Shown one piece after another: positions 17,134 to 26,509 of a stretch of DNA of 64,000 nucleotides. Position 1 is the first letter of the stretch; every line of letters begins with the position of its first letter. The position numbers were made by a program, and so were the translations under genes. The DNA is from Curtobacterium sp. MCJR17_055 (GTDB taxonomy: Bacteria > Actinomycetota > Actinomycetes > Actinomycetales > Microbacteriaceae), in NCBI RefSeq assembly GCF_003224335.1, contig NZ_QKLF01000004.1, forward strand, positions 62,001 to 126,000, written 5' to 3'. The notes under the pieces are model-generated. The model did no database searches and was not told the origin of the DNA. It saw only the letters and a program-made list of their open reading frames with translations.

Positions 17134-18200
17134 TTCGCGGCGGCGACCAGCGTCGCGACCGGCACCGCGCCCGCGAGGACACGGCCGTCGTCGGCCAGGT
17201 ACACCGAGACGAGCGAGGTCTGCAGGGCGCGACCGCCGTCGACCGCCGTCGTGAGCTGGTCGAGGAGCCCGGACGCCTCCGACCCGAGACCGGTGCTGTC
17301 GGCGGTGCCGGCGGGCAGGGCCACCACCGTGTCCCACCCGCTGCCGGTGACCGTGGCGCCGTGGTCGGCCACACCGTGCCCGGAGCCGTTCCCGTGCGTA
17401 CCCGGATCGGCGTCGGAGAGGTCCTTCGTGGTCACGTCCGCACCGCTCGGCGGCGTGAACGCGAACAGCCGTGCCGCCGGCGCGCCGTACGACAGGCTCG
17501 TGAAGCCGACCTGGAACGCGGGGTCGTCCTTCCCCGCGGCGGTGACCGACGCGCGCAGCGGCAGCCCCGTCTGCTGGTCGACGGCGAGCTGCACCGTGCC
17601 GACGAGGGTGTCGGAGGACTTCGGGGTGAGCGTGAGGAGCCAGGCGTCGTGACCGGCGACCGAGGTCGCCACCGGCTTCGAGACCTCCGTGGTCGGGGTG
17701 ATGGCGTCGATCGCGCGCTCGGCCACGTCACCCGGTGTGGTGGTGCCGTACCCGGGCGTCTCCGCGGAGCGGCTCGGGAGCGTGACCTTCGTCGCGGCGC
17801 GCTCCTCGGAGTCCCACGTCCACACGGTGCTGCCGTTGCGGATGACGTCCCGCTCGGCGAGCTGTTCGGTGACCTGCACCCGCTGCTTCGTCGCTCCGTC
17901 GACGTAGACGCGGGCGGTGTGCGGAGCGGTGAGCAGACCGAGTGCGTCCGAGGCGTCCCCCTCGAGCGAGGAGCCGCCGGAGCCGGTGGGCAGTTCCGGG
18001 AGCCCGAGGTCGCTCGTCTGCGCCAGCTTGCCCGAGTACTGCGCGTCCGAGGAGCCGGCGATGCTCGCGATGACCGCGGCGGCGGTCGGGTGCTCCCCGG
18101 CGACGGGAGGAGCGGCGGCGTTCGCCAGCGCGGGAGCGGCGACGGCCCCGGCGACGACGACGGGCGCGATCAGTGCCGGCAGCCAGACGGACTTCTTCAT
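17130..18200 (-). CDS. Secreted LolA/RseB-like protein
   Basis: A 356-residue exported protein. The leader MKKSVWLPALIAPVVVAGAV ends at an ALANAAA cleavage region. The mature protein has a pattern like LolA/MucB-RseB lipid-binding folds: a repeat-poor beta domain with TVWTWDSEERAATKVTLP in the middle. Actinobacteria often encode such a protein with an ABC-2 exporter, as here. It may handle a lipid-like substrate or sense stress; this is inference. The ATG at 18200 marks the leader; an upstream ATG would add a histidine/arginine-rich tail. Confidence 0.8.
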   Translation of the reverse strand: MKKSVWLPALIAPVVVAGAVAAPALANAAAPPVAGEHPTAAAVIASIAGSSDAQYSGKLAQTSDLGLPELPTGSGGSSLEGDASDALGLLTAPHTARVYVDGATKQRVQVTEQLAERDVIRNGSTVWTWDSEERAATKVTLPSRSAETPGYGTTTPGDVAERAIDAITPTTEVSKPVATSVAGHDAWLLTLTPKSSDTLVGTVQLAVDQQTGLPLRASVTAAGKDDPAFQVGFTSLSYGAPAARLFAFTPPSGADVTTKDLSDADPGTHGNGSGHGVADHGATVTGSGWDTVVALPAGTADSTGLGSEASGLLDQLTTAVDGGRALQTSLVSVYLADDGRVLAGAVPVATLVAAAK

Positions 18201-18278
18201 GGGGGTTCCCCTCGGTCGAGCATCGGACCCGCGGTGGTGCATCGGAGTCGGGTGCACGGTACGTCCGACAACCGACAG

Positions 18279-18321
18279 AACGCTGTGCTCCGGCCAGGTC
18301 CGGCGGCCGGAGCACAGCGTT
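18279..18321. terminator. Rho-independent-like hairpin
   Basis: Perfect 17-bp stem (18279-18295 with 18305-18321) and a 9-base loop, just beyond the stop of the minus-strand RpiB-like gene. Its arms are unrelated to the GACGGGAGG family. Confidence 0.8.
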
Positions 18322-18328
18322 CACCGGG

Positions 18329-18790
18329 TCATCCGGCGGACTGCTCGTACGACCGGATCGCGTCGACCTTCCCGGCGCTCGCCGATGCCGGGTCGAAGGT
18401 GTACCCGAGCCACTCGCGCACCAGGCGGCGGGCGAGCTCGGTGCCGATCACCCGCTGCCCGAGGCAGAGGACCTGCGCGTCGTTCGACAGCACCGACCGC
18501 TCGACGCTGAACGGGTCGTGCGCGGTCACCGCCCGGATGCCGGGGACCTTGTTCGCGCTGATCGCCACCCCGAGTCCGGTGCCGCAGACGAGCAGCGCCC
18601 GGTCGGCGGACCCGGCGGCGACGAGCCGCGCGGCCTCGACGGCGACGTGGGGGTAGGCCGTGTGGCCGTCGGCGTCGACACCCACGTCGACGACGTCCAC
18701 GACACGGGGATCGGCCATGAGGTCGGCGCGCAGCACCTCCTTGAGCGTGAAACCGGCGTCGTCCGACCCGATCGCGATGCGGAACGTCAT
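18329..18790 (-). CDS. RpiB/LacAB-family sugar-phosphate isomerase (erythrulose-4-P type)
   Basis: A 153-residue aldose-ketose isomerase of the RpiB fold with active-site Cys69 in [13 protein letters not shown] and His91 in [10 protein letters not shown]. The first motif reads GSDDAG instead of the usual SDHAG. Its gene overlaps the DhaK-type kinase gene as ATGA. In characterised mycobacterial tetritol pathways, RpiB homologues paired with a DhaK-family kinase isomerise D-erythrulose 4-phosphate to D-erythrose 4-phosphate. That role is inferred here; ribose-5-phosphate isomerase is the alternative. Confidence 0.88.
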   Translation of the reverse strand: MTFRIAIGSDDAGFTLKEVLRADLMADPRVVDVVDVGVDADGHTAYPHVAVEAARLVAAGSADRALLVCGTGLGVAISANKVPGIRAVTAHDPFSVERSVLSNDAQVLCLGQRVIGTELARRLVREWLGYTFDPASASAGKVDAIRSYEQSAG

Positions 18791-20562
18791 GCGTGCACTC
18801 CTCCGGTGGTGGTGGTGGTGATGGTGGTGTTCGTGGTGTCACGTCGGGCGGTGAGGACCTCGCCGACCCGGGTGAGGACCATGCCCATCGAGACGGCTCC
18901 GGCGTCCGGGGTGCCGACGCTCTTCGCGGCGAGCGGCCGGGCTCGTCCCACACGTGGCGACAGCGCCGCGGTGGCGGTCGCCTCGAGCTGGGCGACCTCG
19001 GCGGCAGCGGTCCAGGCCTCCGGCAGCGGCACGCCGGAGCGCACCGCCGCGTCGAGGGCGTCGACGAACGGCAGCAGGGCGTCGAGCAGGGTTTTGTCGC
19101 CACGCCGCGCCCGTCCGAGCTGGACGACCGCGTCGGCGAAGGCCCGGGCCGCGTCGACCACGAGCGACGCGGTGACCTCGTCGACGTCGTCGCCGATCGC
19201 GGCGCCGAACGCCTCGAGGGCTGCGCCCCAGAGCACGCCCGAGGTCCCGCCGGCCTCTGCCGCCCAGGCCTCGCCGGCGCGTCCGAGCAGGAACGCGACG
19301 CCGGCGGTCGCGTCCGTGCCGTCGACCGCCCGCCGGGCCGCACCGATGCCCTTCACCATCCCGCGTCCGTGGTCGCCGTCCCCGGCGACGGCGTCGATGC
19401 GGCCGAGTTCGTGCTCCTGCTCGCGGAGCAGCCGTTCCGTCGCCGCGACGACCACGCGCACGGTGTCGGCGGCCTGCCGGGAGGCCCGGCTCGCGTCCGG
19501 CACGACCGTCGCGTCCGCAGCGCACTCGGTCCCGACGGCCGCGGGGACGAGTGTGGCGACGGGCGCTGCCACCTTGCGGTAGGCGGGCGCGTAGGCGTCG
19601 GCACACCAGAGTCGCTCGAGGTCGTCGTCGAGCCACTGCAGGGTGAGCGAGCACCCGCCCATGTCCAGGCTCGTCACGAGTTCGCCGACCTCGGGCTCGA
19701 CGACCGCGAGACCGGCCTGCTCGAGGAGCGGCGCGATCCGTCCCCAGAGCACGAACAGCTCCTCGTACTTGGTGTCGCCGAGGCCGTTGAGGACCGGGGC
19801 GACCCGGCCACCGGCGGGGGCGTCGGCCGGACGCTCGGCGAGCAACCGGTCCACGAGCAGGTGCGCGAGCTGGCGGGCCGGCACGAGCGGGACGTCGCGG
19901 ATGCCCGGCTCCCCGTGGATCCCGAGGCCGAGGCCCAGGTGACCGTCCGGCACCGTGAACAGCGGCTCGTCGGCTCCGGGCAGCGTGCAGCCCGAGAAGG
20001 CGACGCCGATCGTCCGCGTTCGGTCGTTCGCGTGCCGGCCGACCCGTTCGACCTCGTCCAGCGAGGCCCCGGCGGCCGCCGCGGCGCCCATGGCCTTGAC
20101 GACCGCGAAGTCGCCCGCGATGCCCCGTCGTCGGTCGACCTCGTCCGCCGAGGCGACGTCGTCGGTGACCACCACGATCCGCGTGTCGACACCGGCAGCG
20201 CGGAGTCGTTCGGCGGCGATCCCGAAGTTCATCGTGTCGCCGGCGTAGTTCCCGAAGCACAGGACGACGCCGCGGCCCTGGTCGGCGGCCCTGGCCACGG
20301 AGTACACCTGGGCGGCGGACGGTGACGTGAATACGTTCCCGACGACCGCGCCGGTCGCGAGCCCGGGGCCGACCAGACCGCTGAAGGCGGGGTAGTGGCC
20401 GGAGCCGCCTCCGACGACGACGGCGACCTGCGGGTCGGTGTCGGCGGTCGGCAGCGTCACGACGCCGCCGGTCACACCGCGGACGCGGTCGGCGTACAGG
20501 GCGAGCCAACCGGCGAGTTGGTCCTCGGCGAACTCGTCGGGGTCGTCGCAGATTGTGGTCAT
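18787..20562 (-). CDS. DhaK-DhaL fusion ketose kinase (erythrulose kinase-like)
   Basis: A 591-residue ATP-dependent kinase. The DhaK domain (about 1-330) has [10 protein letters not shown] at 51-60 and the substrate-binding His in GIHGEPG. The DhaL domain (about 375-580) has GDGDHGRGM for ATP/Mg and [10 protein letters not shown]. Dihydroxyacetone kinases usually read GHEPAH where this has GHYPAF, a change that suggests a bulkier ketose such as erythrulose. A GAGGAGG ribosome site precedes the ATG. It lies between the MFS carrier and the isomerase in one operon. Confidence 0.92.
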   Translation of the reverse strand: MTTICDDPDEFAEDQLAGWLALYADRVRGVTGGVVTLPTADTDPQVAVVVGGGSGHYPAFSGLVGPGLATGAVVGNVFTSPSAAQVYSVARAADQGRGVVLCFGNYAGDTMNFGIAAERLRAAGVDTRIVVVTDDVASADEVDRRRGIAGDFAVVKAMGAAAAAGASLDEVERVGRHANDRTRTIGVAFSGCTLPGADEPLFTVPDGHLGLGLGIHGEPGIRDVPLVPARQLAHLLVDRLLAERPADAPAGGRVAPVLNGLGDTKYEELFVLWGRIAPLLEQAGLAVVEPEVGELVTSLDMGGCSLTLQWLDDDLERLWCADAYAPAYRKVAAPVATLVPAAVGTECAADATVVPDASRASRQAADTVRVVVAATERLLREQEHELGRIDAVAGDGDHGRGMVKGIGAARRAVDGTDATAGVAFLLGRAGEAWAAEAGGTSGVLWGAALEAFGAAIGDDVDEVTASLVVDAARAFADAVVQLGRARRGDKTLLDALLPFVDALDAAVRSGVPLPEAWTAAAEVAQLEATATAALSPRVGRARPLAAKSVGTPDAGAVSMGMVLTRVGEVLTARRDTTNTTITTTTTGGVHA

Positions 20563-20612
20563 GTGCGGTCCTCCTCGGGGGACGGGTGGGTGGGAAGGGA
20601 CGGGGACATCGG

Positions 20613-21917
20613 TCAGTGGGCCTCGTCGTGCTGCGGGACGTGGAGTCGGCCGACCATGAGGAAGGCGCAGGCGTAGAGCCCCACGAACGTCCAGGTGACG
20701 GCGGCACCGCCCCCGCCGAGCGCGAGGACGACGGCCACCACACCGGTGCCGAGGAACGCGGCACCGCCGGCCGCGGTCGTGTACATCGCCATGGCCGCAC
20801 CCCGGTGCTGCGGTTCGAGCGCCGGCATGATCGCGCCCATCGGGACGAACCCCGCGAGCGAGCACCCGAAGACGCACCCGGCGACGACGGCGGCGACGTA
20901 CCCCCAGTCGGAGCCGGCGGGGACGAGTTGCGGGACGTACCACCAGGCCAGCAGCCCGACCGCGGACCCGACGACGCCGAACCAGCGGACCGTGCGGACC
21001 CATCCGATGCGGTCGCCGACCCAGCCGAACAGGGCGTTCACGAGGATGCTCGTCGCGTACACGCACACGGTCATGAGGAGCCAGCGCTGTTGCCCCCAGC
21101 CGCGCTCGTCGGCGATGACGGCCGGCAGGACGACGAACATGCCGAACTCCGGTGCGGTGTTGACGAGTCGGACGAGGAACCCCATGAGCACGCGCGGCCG
21201 TGTCGCGGTCAGGCGGATCCCGCTCGTGACGACCCGCAAGGGGCTCTCGCCGGCGGGGGCGATCCGCTGCGTGCCGCTCGGCAGCCGGACACCGAAGCGC
21301 GCGAGCGCCCACCCGGCGACGACGAGGGCGATCGAGGCGGTCATCGCTCCGGTCTCGCCGACGACCCCGCCGCCGAGGGCCGGGATGGTCCCGAGGGCGA
21401 ACAACGAGCCGAGCGTGGGCAGGCCGCCGGTGAAGGCGACGTAGAACCACCCGACCGCCGCACCACGGCGTTCGACGGGTGCGGTGACGTTCACCCAGAC
21501 CAGGAACGCGAACGCGGCGAGCGGGTGCCCGAGTCCGCGGAGTGTGTAGGCCACCGCGGTGAGCGGGACGCTGCCGAGGTGGAGGGCACCGAGGAACAGG
21601 ACCTCGAACACGACCCAGACGACGACGCCGACGGTCATCACGGGGCGTGGGCCGACCAGGTCGGCGAGCGCGCCGGACAGGTAGCTGCCGATGAGGGTCG
21701 CGAGGCTCGCACCGGTGACGATCGTCGCGACCGTGGCCGGAGGGCTGCCGAGCACGGCGACCATGTGCGGGGTGACGAAGTTCGACTCGACGCCGACCCC
21801 GGTCATCATCACCAGGACGCCGAGGAAGCCGAGGGCGATGGGGCGGGGGATCCCGAGTCGGTCGAGGCGGCCGGGGGCGGGAGCGGTGCGCAGGAGTGGG
21901 GGCGTCGTCGTCGACAT
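20613..21917 (-). CDS. MFS polyol/sugar permease, RbtT/DalT/CsbX-like
   Basis: A 434-residue major facilitator with 12 predicted helices and the loop-2 motif GALADLVGPRPVM. Features such as the ALRGLGHPLAAFAFLVW region resemble the ribitol/arabinitol carriers RbtT and DalT. It is first in the minus-strand operon with the ketose kinase and isomerase, and divergent from a dehydrogenase, so a tetritol or ketotetrose is the likely cargo. GAGAGA upstream of the ATG serves as ribosome site. Confidence 0.88.
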   Translation of the reverse strand: MSTTTPPLLRTAPAPGRLDRLGIPRPIALGFLGVLVMMTGVGVESNFVTPHMVAVLGSPPATVATIVTGASLATLIGSYLSGALADLVGPRPVMTVGVVVWVVFEVLFLGALHLGSVPLTAVAYTLRGLGHPLAAFAFLVWVNVTAPVERRGAAVGWFYVAFTGGLPTLGSLFALGTIPALGGGVVGETGAMTASIALVVAGWALARFGVRLPSGTQRIAPAGESPLRVVTSGIRLTATRPRVLMGFLVRLVNTAPEFGMFVVLPAVIADERGWGQQRWLLMTVCVYATSILVNALFGWVGDRIGWVRTVRWFGVVGSAVGLLAWWYVPQLVPAGSDWGYVAAVVAGCVFGCSLAGFVPMGAIMPALEPQHRGAAMAMYTTAAGGAAFLGTGVVAVVLALGGGGAAVTWTFVGLYACAFLMVGRLHVPQHDEAH

Positions 21918-21936
21918 GGGCTCTCTCGATCGCAGT

Positions 21937-21961
21937 GGTATCTGACATCGAGTATGTTACC
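21937..21961. promoter_or_regulatory. Divergent control region with imperfect dyad
   Basis: GGTA (21937-21940) and TACC (21958-21961) are the outer arms of an imperfect dyad lying between the MFS and SDR starts. It overlaps the SDR -10 TATGTT (21953-21958), which ends seven bases before that gene's ATG. A candidate operator for the SorC regulator of the cluster. Confidence 0.4.
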
Positions 21962-21965
21962 CGTC

Positions 21966-22826
21966 ATGTCCGCGTTCCAGAACCACCACCCGTCCACCGG
22001 TCCCGCGTCGGCCCCGGCAGCGCTGCCGGACGACGACGACCTCGCCGCGCTGCTGCGGCCCGGTCCGGCCCACCTCGACCACACGAACCCGTTCACCGGC
22101 CGCGTCGCGGTCGTCACCGGTGGCGCGTCCGGCATCGGCAACGCGGTCGCACGCGCCCTCGCCGGCCGCGGTGCACGGGTCGCCGTCATCGACGTCCGCG
22201 CCGACGCGTCGGCCTCGGCTGCGTCCGAGCTGCCCGGGGACGGGCACCTCGGTATCGGGTGCGACGTCACGGACCAGGCCTCGGTGGACACGGCCGTCGC
22301 CGAGGTCCTCGCCGGCGCCGGGCACGTCGAGGTCCTGGTGAACTGCGCGGGCATCGTCGCCCTGGCCCCCGCCGAGGACCTCGGGCCCGACGCCTGGGCG
22401 CGGACGCTCGACGTGAACCTCACCGGCACGCACCGCGTGACGCAGGCGGTCGGACGGCACATGCTCGCCGCGGGGTACGGACGGGTCGTGACCATCGCGT
22501 CCCAGGCTGCACACGTCGGGATCGACGGGCACGCCGCCTACTGCGCGTCGAAGGCCGGTCTGCTCGGGCTGACCCGCGTGCTCGCCCTCGAGTGGGGGCG
22601 CCGCGGCGTCACCGTCAACACGGTGTCGCCGACGGTCGTGCTCACCGCCCTGGGTCGGTCCGCGTGGGCGAACGAGGCGGGCCTGCGCCACCAGGACGAG
22701 ATCCCGACCGGACGGTTCGCGACGCCCGACGAGGTCGCGGCGGCGGTGCTCTTCCTCGCCGGCGGGTCGGCCGCGATGGTGAACGGCGCCGACCTCCGCG
22801 TCGACGGTGGCTTCACCATCCGGTAG
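21966..22826 (+). CDS. SDR dehydrogenase, polyol type
   Basis: A 286-residue short-chain dehydrogenase: cofactor loop VTGGASGIG (about 49-57), VNCAGI, catalytic Ser in IASQAAH and YCASKAG for Tyr/Lys. The Asp after the second strand (VIDVRAD) favours NAD. It carries about 40 extra N-terminal residues. Given the linked carrier, kinase and isomerase, it may oxidise D-threitol or another tetritol to erythrulose. The ATG at 21966 fits a leaderless start. Confidence 0.9.
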   Translation: MSAFQNHHPSTGPASAPAALPDDDDLAALLRPGPAHLDHTNPFTGRVAVVTGGASGIGNAVARALAGRGARVAVIDVRADASASAASELPGDGHLGIGCDVTDQASVDTAVAEVLAGAGHVEVLVNCAGIVALAPAEDLGPDAWARTLDVNLTGTHRVTQAVGRHMLAAGYGRVVTIASQAAHVGIDGHAAYCASKAGLLGLTRVLALEWGRRGVTVNTVSPTVVLTALGRSAWANEAGLRHQDEIPTGRFATPDEVAAAVLFLAGGSAAMVNGADLRVDGGFTIR

Positions 22827-22848
22827 GACGGGCGGCGCTACGATCGCG

Positions 22849-23910
22849 GTGTCGTCCCGGCACCCGGCCGACGGCACCACCCCGGGAGGCCCGCGCTCGA
22901 TGTCCGGAACGAGTCCGTCCGACCCCGCACCCGCCAGCGGTCCGCCGACGGAGGGCGGTGTCCCCGCCGGCGACGGTCCCCGCTCCCGGTTCCCGCTCGA
23001 CACGGTGTACCAGGCGGCCCGGATGTACTACCTCGAGGACGCGACGCAGAACGAGATCGCCGCCCGCCTGGGCGTCTCCCGCCCGACCGTCAGCCGCCTG
23101 GTGTCCGAGGCCCGCCGCGCCGGGCTCGTCCGGATCGAGGTCGTCGACCCGTTCCAGGACGAGACCGCCGTCCTGGCCGAGCGGTTGCGGGTCGTGCTCG
23201 GTCTGCAGGCCGTGTACCTCGCGGCCGTGACGCACACGGCGACCCTCGGCGTCGACCTCGCCGAGCCCGTCGCCGCAGCGGTCGAGGCCATGCACCTCGC
23301 CCCGGGGGACGCGGTCCTGGTGTCCTCCGGCAGCACGGTGCACGCCATCGCGCACGGCGTCGTGCCCCCGATGCCGGGCGTGCAGCTCGTCCCGACCGTC
23401 GGTGGTCAGGCCGACCCGAACCAGTGGTTCCAGACGAACGAGATCACCCGGGCGGCCGCCGAGCGGTCGGGGGCGATCCCGACCTTCCTGTTCGCGCAGG
23501 CGCTCCCGTCGGAGGCGCTGCGGGCCTCCCTGGACGAGGACCCGGCCTTCCAACACGTCGTCGGTCTCTGGGAGCGTGCGACGGGCGCGATCCTCGGCAT
23601 CGGTGCGCCGGTCGCGACCCGCGACGCGATGGCCAGGGGCCTGCCCGTGGACCACGCGGTCTTCGACCGGGCGACCGGGGACGTGTGCCTGAACTTCACC
23701 GGCCCCGACGGCGAGGCGATCGAGTTCCCCGGCAGCGAGCGGATGGTCCGGACCTCGCGGGAGGTCCTGGCCGCGGTGCCGCACGCGGTCGGCGTGGCCG
23801 TCGGTGCCGTGAAGGTGCCGAGCATCATCAGCGCCGTGCGTGGCCGGCTCGTCAACGAGCTGGTCACCGACGCGGCGACGGCGCGGGCACTGCTCGACGC
23901 GCTCGCCTGA
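22849..23910 (+). CDS. SorC-family sugar-binding transcriptional regulator
   Basis: A 353-residue regulator with an N-terminal helix-turn-helix (ATQNEIAARLGVSRPTVSRLV) and a C-terminal SorC/CggR effector domain (VSSGSTVHAIA, GIGAP, SIISAVRGRLVNELVTD). It follows the SDR gene by 22 bases and is the likely regulator of the tetritol-type cluster, sensing a phosphorylated sugar. The start is uncertain: GTG at 22849 has a TACGAT hexamer four bases upstream. ATG at 22900, with GGGAGG ten bases before it, would give 336 residues. The first 60 residues are low complexity either way. Confidence 0.86.
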   Translation: MSSRHPADGTTPGGPRSMSGTSPSDPAPASGPPTEGGVPAGDGPRSRFPLDTVYQAARMYYLEDATQNEIAARLGVSRPTVSRLVSEARRAGLVRIEVVDPFQDETAVLAERLRVVLGLQAVYLAAVTHTATLGVDLAEPVAAAVEAMHLAPGDAVLVSSGSTVHAIAHGVVPPMPGVQLVPTVGGQADPNQWFQTNEITRAAAERSGAIPTFLFAQALPSEALRASLDEDPAFQHVVGLWERATGAILGIGAPVATRDAMARGLPVDHAVFDRATGDVCLNFTGPDGEAIEFPGSERMVRTSREVLAAVPHAVGVAVGAVKVPSIISAVRGRLVNELVTDAATARALLDALA

Positions 23911-23935
23911 CGCCCGGCCGCGAGGCCCGGACAGG

Positions 23936-24460
23936 TCAGCGCGACCGGCGGACGTCCCACAGGTGGTGCACCGGGTCGTGCGCGTAGTAGACGGCGAGCG
24001 TCGCGACCGTGAAGACGCTGCCGTCCGAGCGGCGCCCGGTCCGGGCGAGCTGGTGGTCGGGCACCCCGCCGAAGGCCGACACGGCGCGGTCGGCGGCGGC
24101 GACGAGCTCCCGGGCGACGGTCGCCGGGTCCTGTTCGGCGTAGCGGTCCGCGACGGCGGTGGCGTCCTGGTCCCAGTTCGGGAACAGCGGGTCGTCCTCG
24201 GCGAGCATCAGCTCGAGGCGCTCCGTCATCTTCCGGTGCACGTCACGGACGTGGGCGCCGTACTCGAGCGGTGACCACGTCGACTCGTCCGGGCGCTCCC
24301 GCACATCCGGGCGGCGGAGCTGCTCTGGCCAGCCGTCCGTGTTCGCGTCGATGACCGCGGGCACGTCCCGGAACGTCACCGCGCTGCCGTCGAAGCCGCA
24401 GTCCGGGCACGCCGCCTCGATGACCCAGGTCCAGTTCTTCGTGTCCGGTTCGATCGCCAC
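23936..24460 (-). CDS. DinB-like four-helix protein
   Basis: A 174-residue protein with a DinB/YfiT pattern: WSPLEYGAHVRDVH in the first third and YYAHDPVHHLWDVR at the end supply the metal-binding histidines. An N-terminal CPDCG pair is an extra feature. Actinobacterial members can be mycothiol-dependent; the reaction of this one is unknown. The GTG at 24460 follows TACCGT (24472-24467) by six bases, indicating a leaderless mRNA. Confidence 0.82.
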   Translation of the reverse strand: MAIEPDTKNWTWVIEAACPDCGFDGSAVTFRDVPAVIDANTDGWPEQLRRPDVRERPDESTWSPLEYGAHVRDVHRKMTERLELMLAEDDPLFPNWDQDATAVADRYAEQDPATVARELVAAADRAVSAFGGVPDHQLARTGRRSDGSVFTVATLAVYYAHDPVHHLWDVRRSR

Positions 24461-24519
24461 GGCCAGACGGTAGCAGTCCCGGTCGGCTCGGTGGCGGGTC
24501 GGTCGCGGGGACGATGTCG

Positions 24520-25533
24520 TCAGTCGCGGTCGAGGACGGGCCACACCGGGAAGGGGTCGGCCCAGGCGCGCCACAGGTCCGGCCCGGCGAGCAGCTCGTC
24601 CGGGGTGATGAGCGCTCCGTCGAGCGCCCGCGTGAGCCGGACCGCGTCCAGGTCCTCGCCGACGAACCAGAGCGACTGGCCGATCGGGGCGTCCTCGTCC
24701 CAGGACGGGTTCGCGGTCGGGTCGAGCGCGAGCATCGCCCCGACGCTCGACCAGGAGCCGACGTGGTCGGGCCGGGACGCCAGCCGGAAGAACCCGCGGG
24801 AGCGCAAGACCCGTCCGTCCGGGCCGGCCGCGAGGTCGTGCTCCACGACGTCGGCGAGTCGGGACGGGTGGAAGGGCAGCGGGTCCCGGTAGCACACGGC
24901 GGTGAGCCCGTCTGCGGACCGCCGGTGGGCGTCGTCGGCCCCGGTCGACAGGGCCCGCATCCACCCGGCGCTCCCGGCGAGCATGCGGGCCGCGCCGCCG
25001 TTCGACGTCGGGAGGTCGTCGGCGCTGCGGACCCGCTCGTCGGCGAGGACCACGGCGGACGGCGCGCAGCGGTGCACGAGGGCGACGAGGGCGCGACGCC
25101 GTGCCGTGGGCAGGCGGTCGGTGCGGTCGAGCACGATGACGGTCGCGTACTCGACCAGGGCCGCGAGGCGCTCGCCGGCGACGAACGCGTCGTCGACGCC
25201 GGACCAGAACAGGTGCTCGACCTCGTCGGCGCGGAGGACGGACACCACGTGCCGGAGCACCCGGTCGTCGCCCGTCTCGGCCCGGGCCGCGTTCGCGAGC
25301 ATCATGCCCACGGCCCGAGCGTCACCGCCGACGGGCAGGGTGACGACGAGCGCGTGCCGGGCCCCGGGCCCGCAGACGTCGGCGAGGCGCCCGGCCCGGT
25401 CCGCGACGGCCCGCGCCGCGGCCATCGCGCTGCCGGCGGCGTGCAGCCGGTGCCCGTCGGACAGTCGTGCGGCGATGCGTGCGGCGTCGACGTCGTGGAG
25501 GGCGGAGACGAGGGTGATCGGGACTGCGGCCAT
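24520..25533 (-). CDS. COG0523/CobW-like protein with lost P-loop
   Basis: A 337-residue protein with CobW layout: a cryptic GTPase-like half and a CobW C-terminal domain (about 225-335, [17 protein letters not shown]). The nucleotide-binding motifs are gone. The N-terminus reads [18 protein letters not shown] where GxxGxGKT should stand, the CxCC metal motif is absent, and NKxD is replaced by LDRTD. It should not hydrolyse GTP in the usual way. A Zur box and the cysteine-free L36 gene lie divergently upstream, so it belongs to a zinc-starvation response, perhaps as a zinc chaperone. Its -10 TACCGT lies seven bases before the ATG. Confidence 0.85.
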   Translation of the reverse strand: MAAVPITLVSALHDVDAARIAARLSDGHRLHAAGSAMAAARAVADRAGRLADVCGPGARHALVVTLPVGGDARAVGMMLANAARAETGDDRVLRHVVSVLRADEVEHLFWSGVDDAFVAGERLAALVEYATVIVLDRTDRLPTARRRALVALVHRCAPSAVVLADERVRSADDLPTSNGGAARMLAGSAGWMRALSTGADDAHRRSADGLTAVCYRDPLPFHPSRLADVVEHDLAAGPDGRVLRSRGFFRLASRPDHVGSWSSVGAMLALDPTANPSWDEDAPIGQSLWFVGEDLDAVRLTRALDGALITPDELLAGPDLWRAWADPFPVWPVLDRD

Positions 25534-25548
25534 GTGCAGTACGGTACA

Positions 25549-25563
25549 TGAAAACCGTTCTCA
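25549..25563. promoter_or_regulatory. Zur box between cobW-like gene and rpmJ paralogue
   Basis: TGAAAACCGTTCTCA is a 7-1-7 dyad with one mismatch and fits the actinobacterial Zur pattern (TGAAAAT-n-ATTTTCA type). It lies between the divergent starts, next to the overlapping -10 elements at 25540-25546, so zinc-loaded Zur could repress both genes. Confidence 0.8.
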
Positions 25564-25577
25564 TCAAGGAGGTCCAC

Positions 25578-25700
25578 GTGAAGGTCCGCACCTCGCTCAA
25601 GGCGCTCAAGAAGATCCCCGGCTCGCAGGTCGTGCGGCGGCGCGGGCGCGTGTACGTCATCAACAAGAAGGACCCGCGCTGGAACACCCGTCAGGGCTAG
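25578..25700 (+). CDS. rpmJ: Ribosomal protein L36, zinc-independent paralogue
   Basis: A 40-residue protein, [20 protein letters not shown] at the start, then [19 protein letters not shown]. It matches bL36 but lacks the Cys/His zinc ribbon, so it is the C-minus form that replaces the zinc-bound L36 in ribosomes during zinc shortage. The GTG at 25578 has an excellent AAGGAGG ribosome site. The upstream Zur box and divergent COG0523-like gene are the classic setting. Confidence 0.95.
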   Translation: MKVRTSLKALKKIPGSQVVRRRGRVYVINKKDPRWNTRQG

Positions 25701-25716
25701 TGGGGGAGCCGCTCCG

Positions 25717-25722
25717 TAGGGT
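25717..25722 (+). promoter_or_regulatory. -10 hexamer TAGGGT, leaderless start
   Basis: TAGGGT ends six bases before the ATG at 25729. Confidence 0.5.
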
Positions 25723-25728
25723 GAGGGG

Positions 25729-26385
25729 ATGCGACTCCTGCTCGTCCGACACGGACAGACCCCCGCGAACGTGACCGGCCTGCTCGACGCGGAGGTGCCC
25801 GGACCCGGCCTGACCGAGCTCGGACAGGAGCAGGCCGACGCGCTCCCCGCCGCGCTGGGGGACCGGGGCATCGAGCGCCTGTTCACCTCGACGATGGTCC
25901 GGACGCAGATCACCGCGGCCCCGCTCGCGCGTGCGCTCGACCTCGCACCCGTGGTGCTGCCGGGCCTCCGGGAGATCGAGGCCGGCGACCTGCAGGGCAG
26001 ACGGGACACGGTCGCCGTCCAGAGCTACCTCGCGGCCGTGTACGCCTGGGCCGCCGGCGACCGCGACGAGCACCTGCCCGGCGCGGAGGACGGCCACGCG
26101 TTCTTCGCGCGGTACGACGACGCCGTGCGGCAGATCGAGGAGACCGGGGCGGACGTCGTCGCGGCGTTCAGCCACGGTGCCGCGATCCGGATCTGGGCCG
26201 CGGTCACGGCGCAGAACGTGCCGGACGACCTCGGGCGGAACCGGCACCTCGAGAACACCGGCGTCGTGGAGCTCGAGGGCTCGACCGCCGACGGGTGGCG
26301 CCTCGTGGACTGGGCGGGCGAGCCCGTCGGCGGCGACGACCTCGCCGACCTGGCCGCGCAGGACCCGACCGGCGAGCGGTTCTGA
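25729..26385 (+). CDS. Histidine phosphatase (phosphoglycerate mutase-like)
   Basis: A 218-residue branch-1 histidine phosphatase. The catalytic RHG is in LLLVRHGQTPAN (His8 region), the second arginine in FTSTMVRTQITA, Glu in LREIEAGDLQG and the second histidine in AFSHGAAIRIW. These enzymes dephosphorylate diverse small molecules; it lacks the length of true phosphoglycerate mutases. Leaderless start. It ends before a palindromic terminator shared with glpD. Confidence 0.9.
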   Translation: MRLLLVRHGQTPANVTGLLDAEVPGPGLTELGQEQADALPAALGDRGIERLFTSTMVRTQITAAPLARALDLAPVVLPGLREIEAGDLQGRRDTVAVQSYLAAVYAWAAGDRDEHLPGAEDGHAFFARYDDAVRQIEETGADVVAAFSHGAAIRIWAAVTAQNVPDDLGRNRHLENTGVVELEGSTADGWRLVDWAGEPVGGDDLADLAAQDPTGERF

Positions 26386-26509
26386 CGGCACCGACGGCGC
26401 GACGCCGCCGGGCCGGCAGAACGCCGCTCCGACGGCGGAACGCCGCGGCATCCGGCGGCGTCTCGGCGCATCGGGGCGTCTCGCACCGGGCAGGTGGCGG
26501 GGGAGACGA

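Noticed and set aside
20563..21948. N-terminal extension of the DhaK frame giving a 1053-residue fusion
   Set aside because: The extra 462 residues are an out-of-frame reading of the MFS gene; the ATG at 20562 has a strong GAGGAGG site.
20553..21965. Long extension of the SDR frame on the plus strand
   Set aside because: It is antisense to the MFS gene and charged/repetitive; SDR homology starts after the ATG at 21966, which has a leaderless -10.
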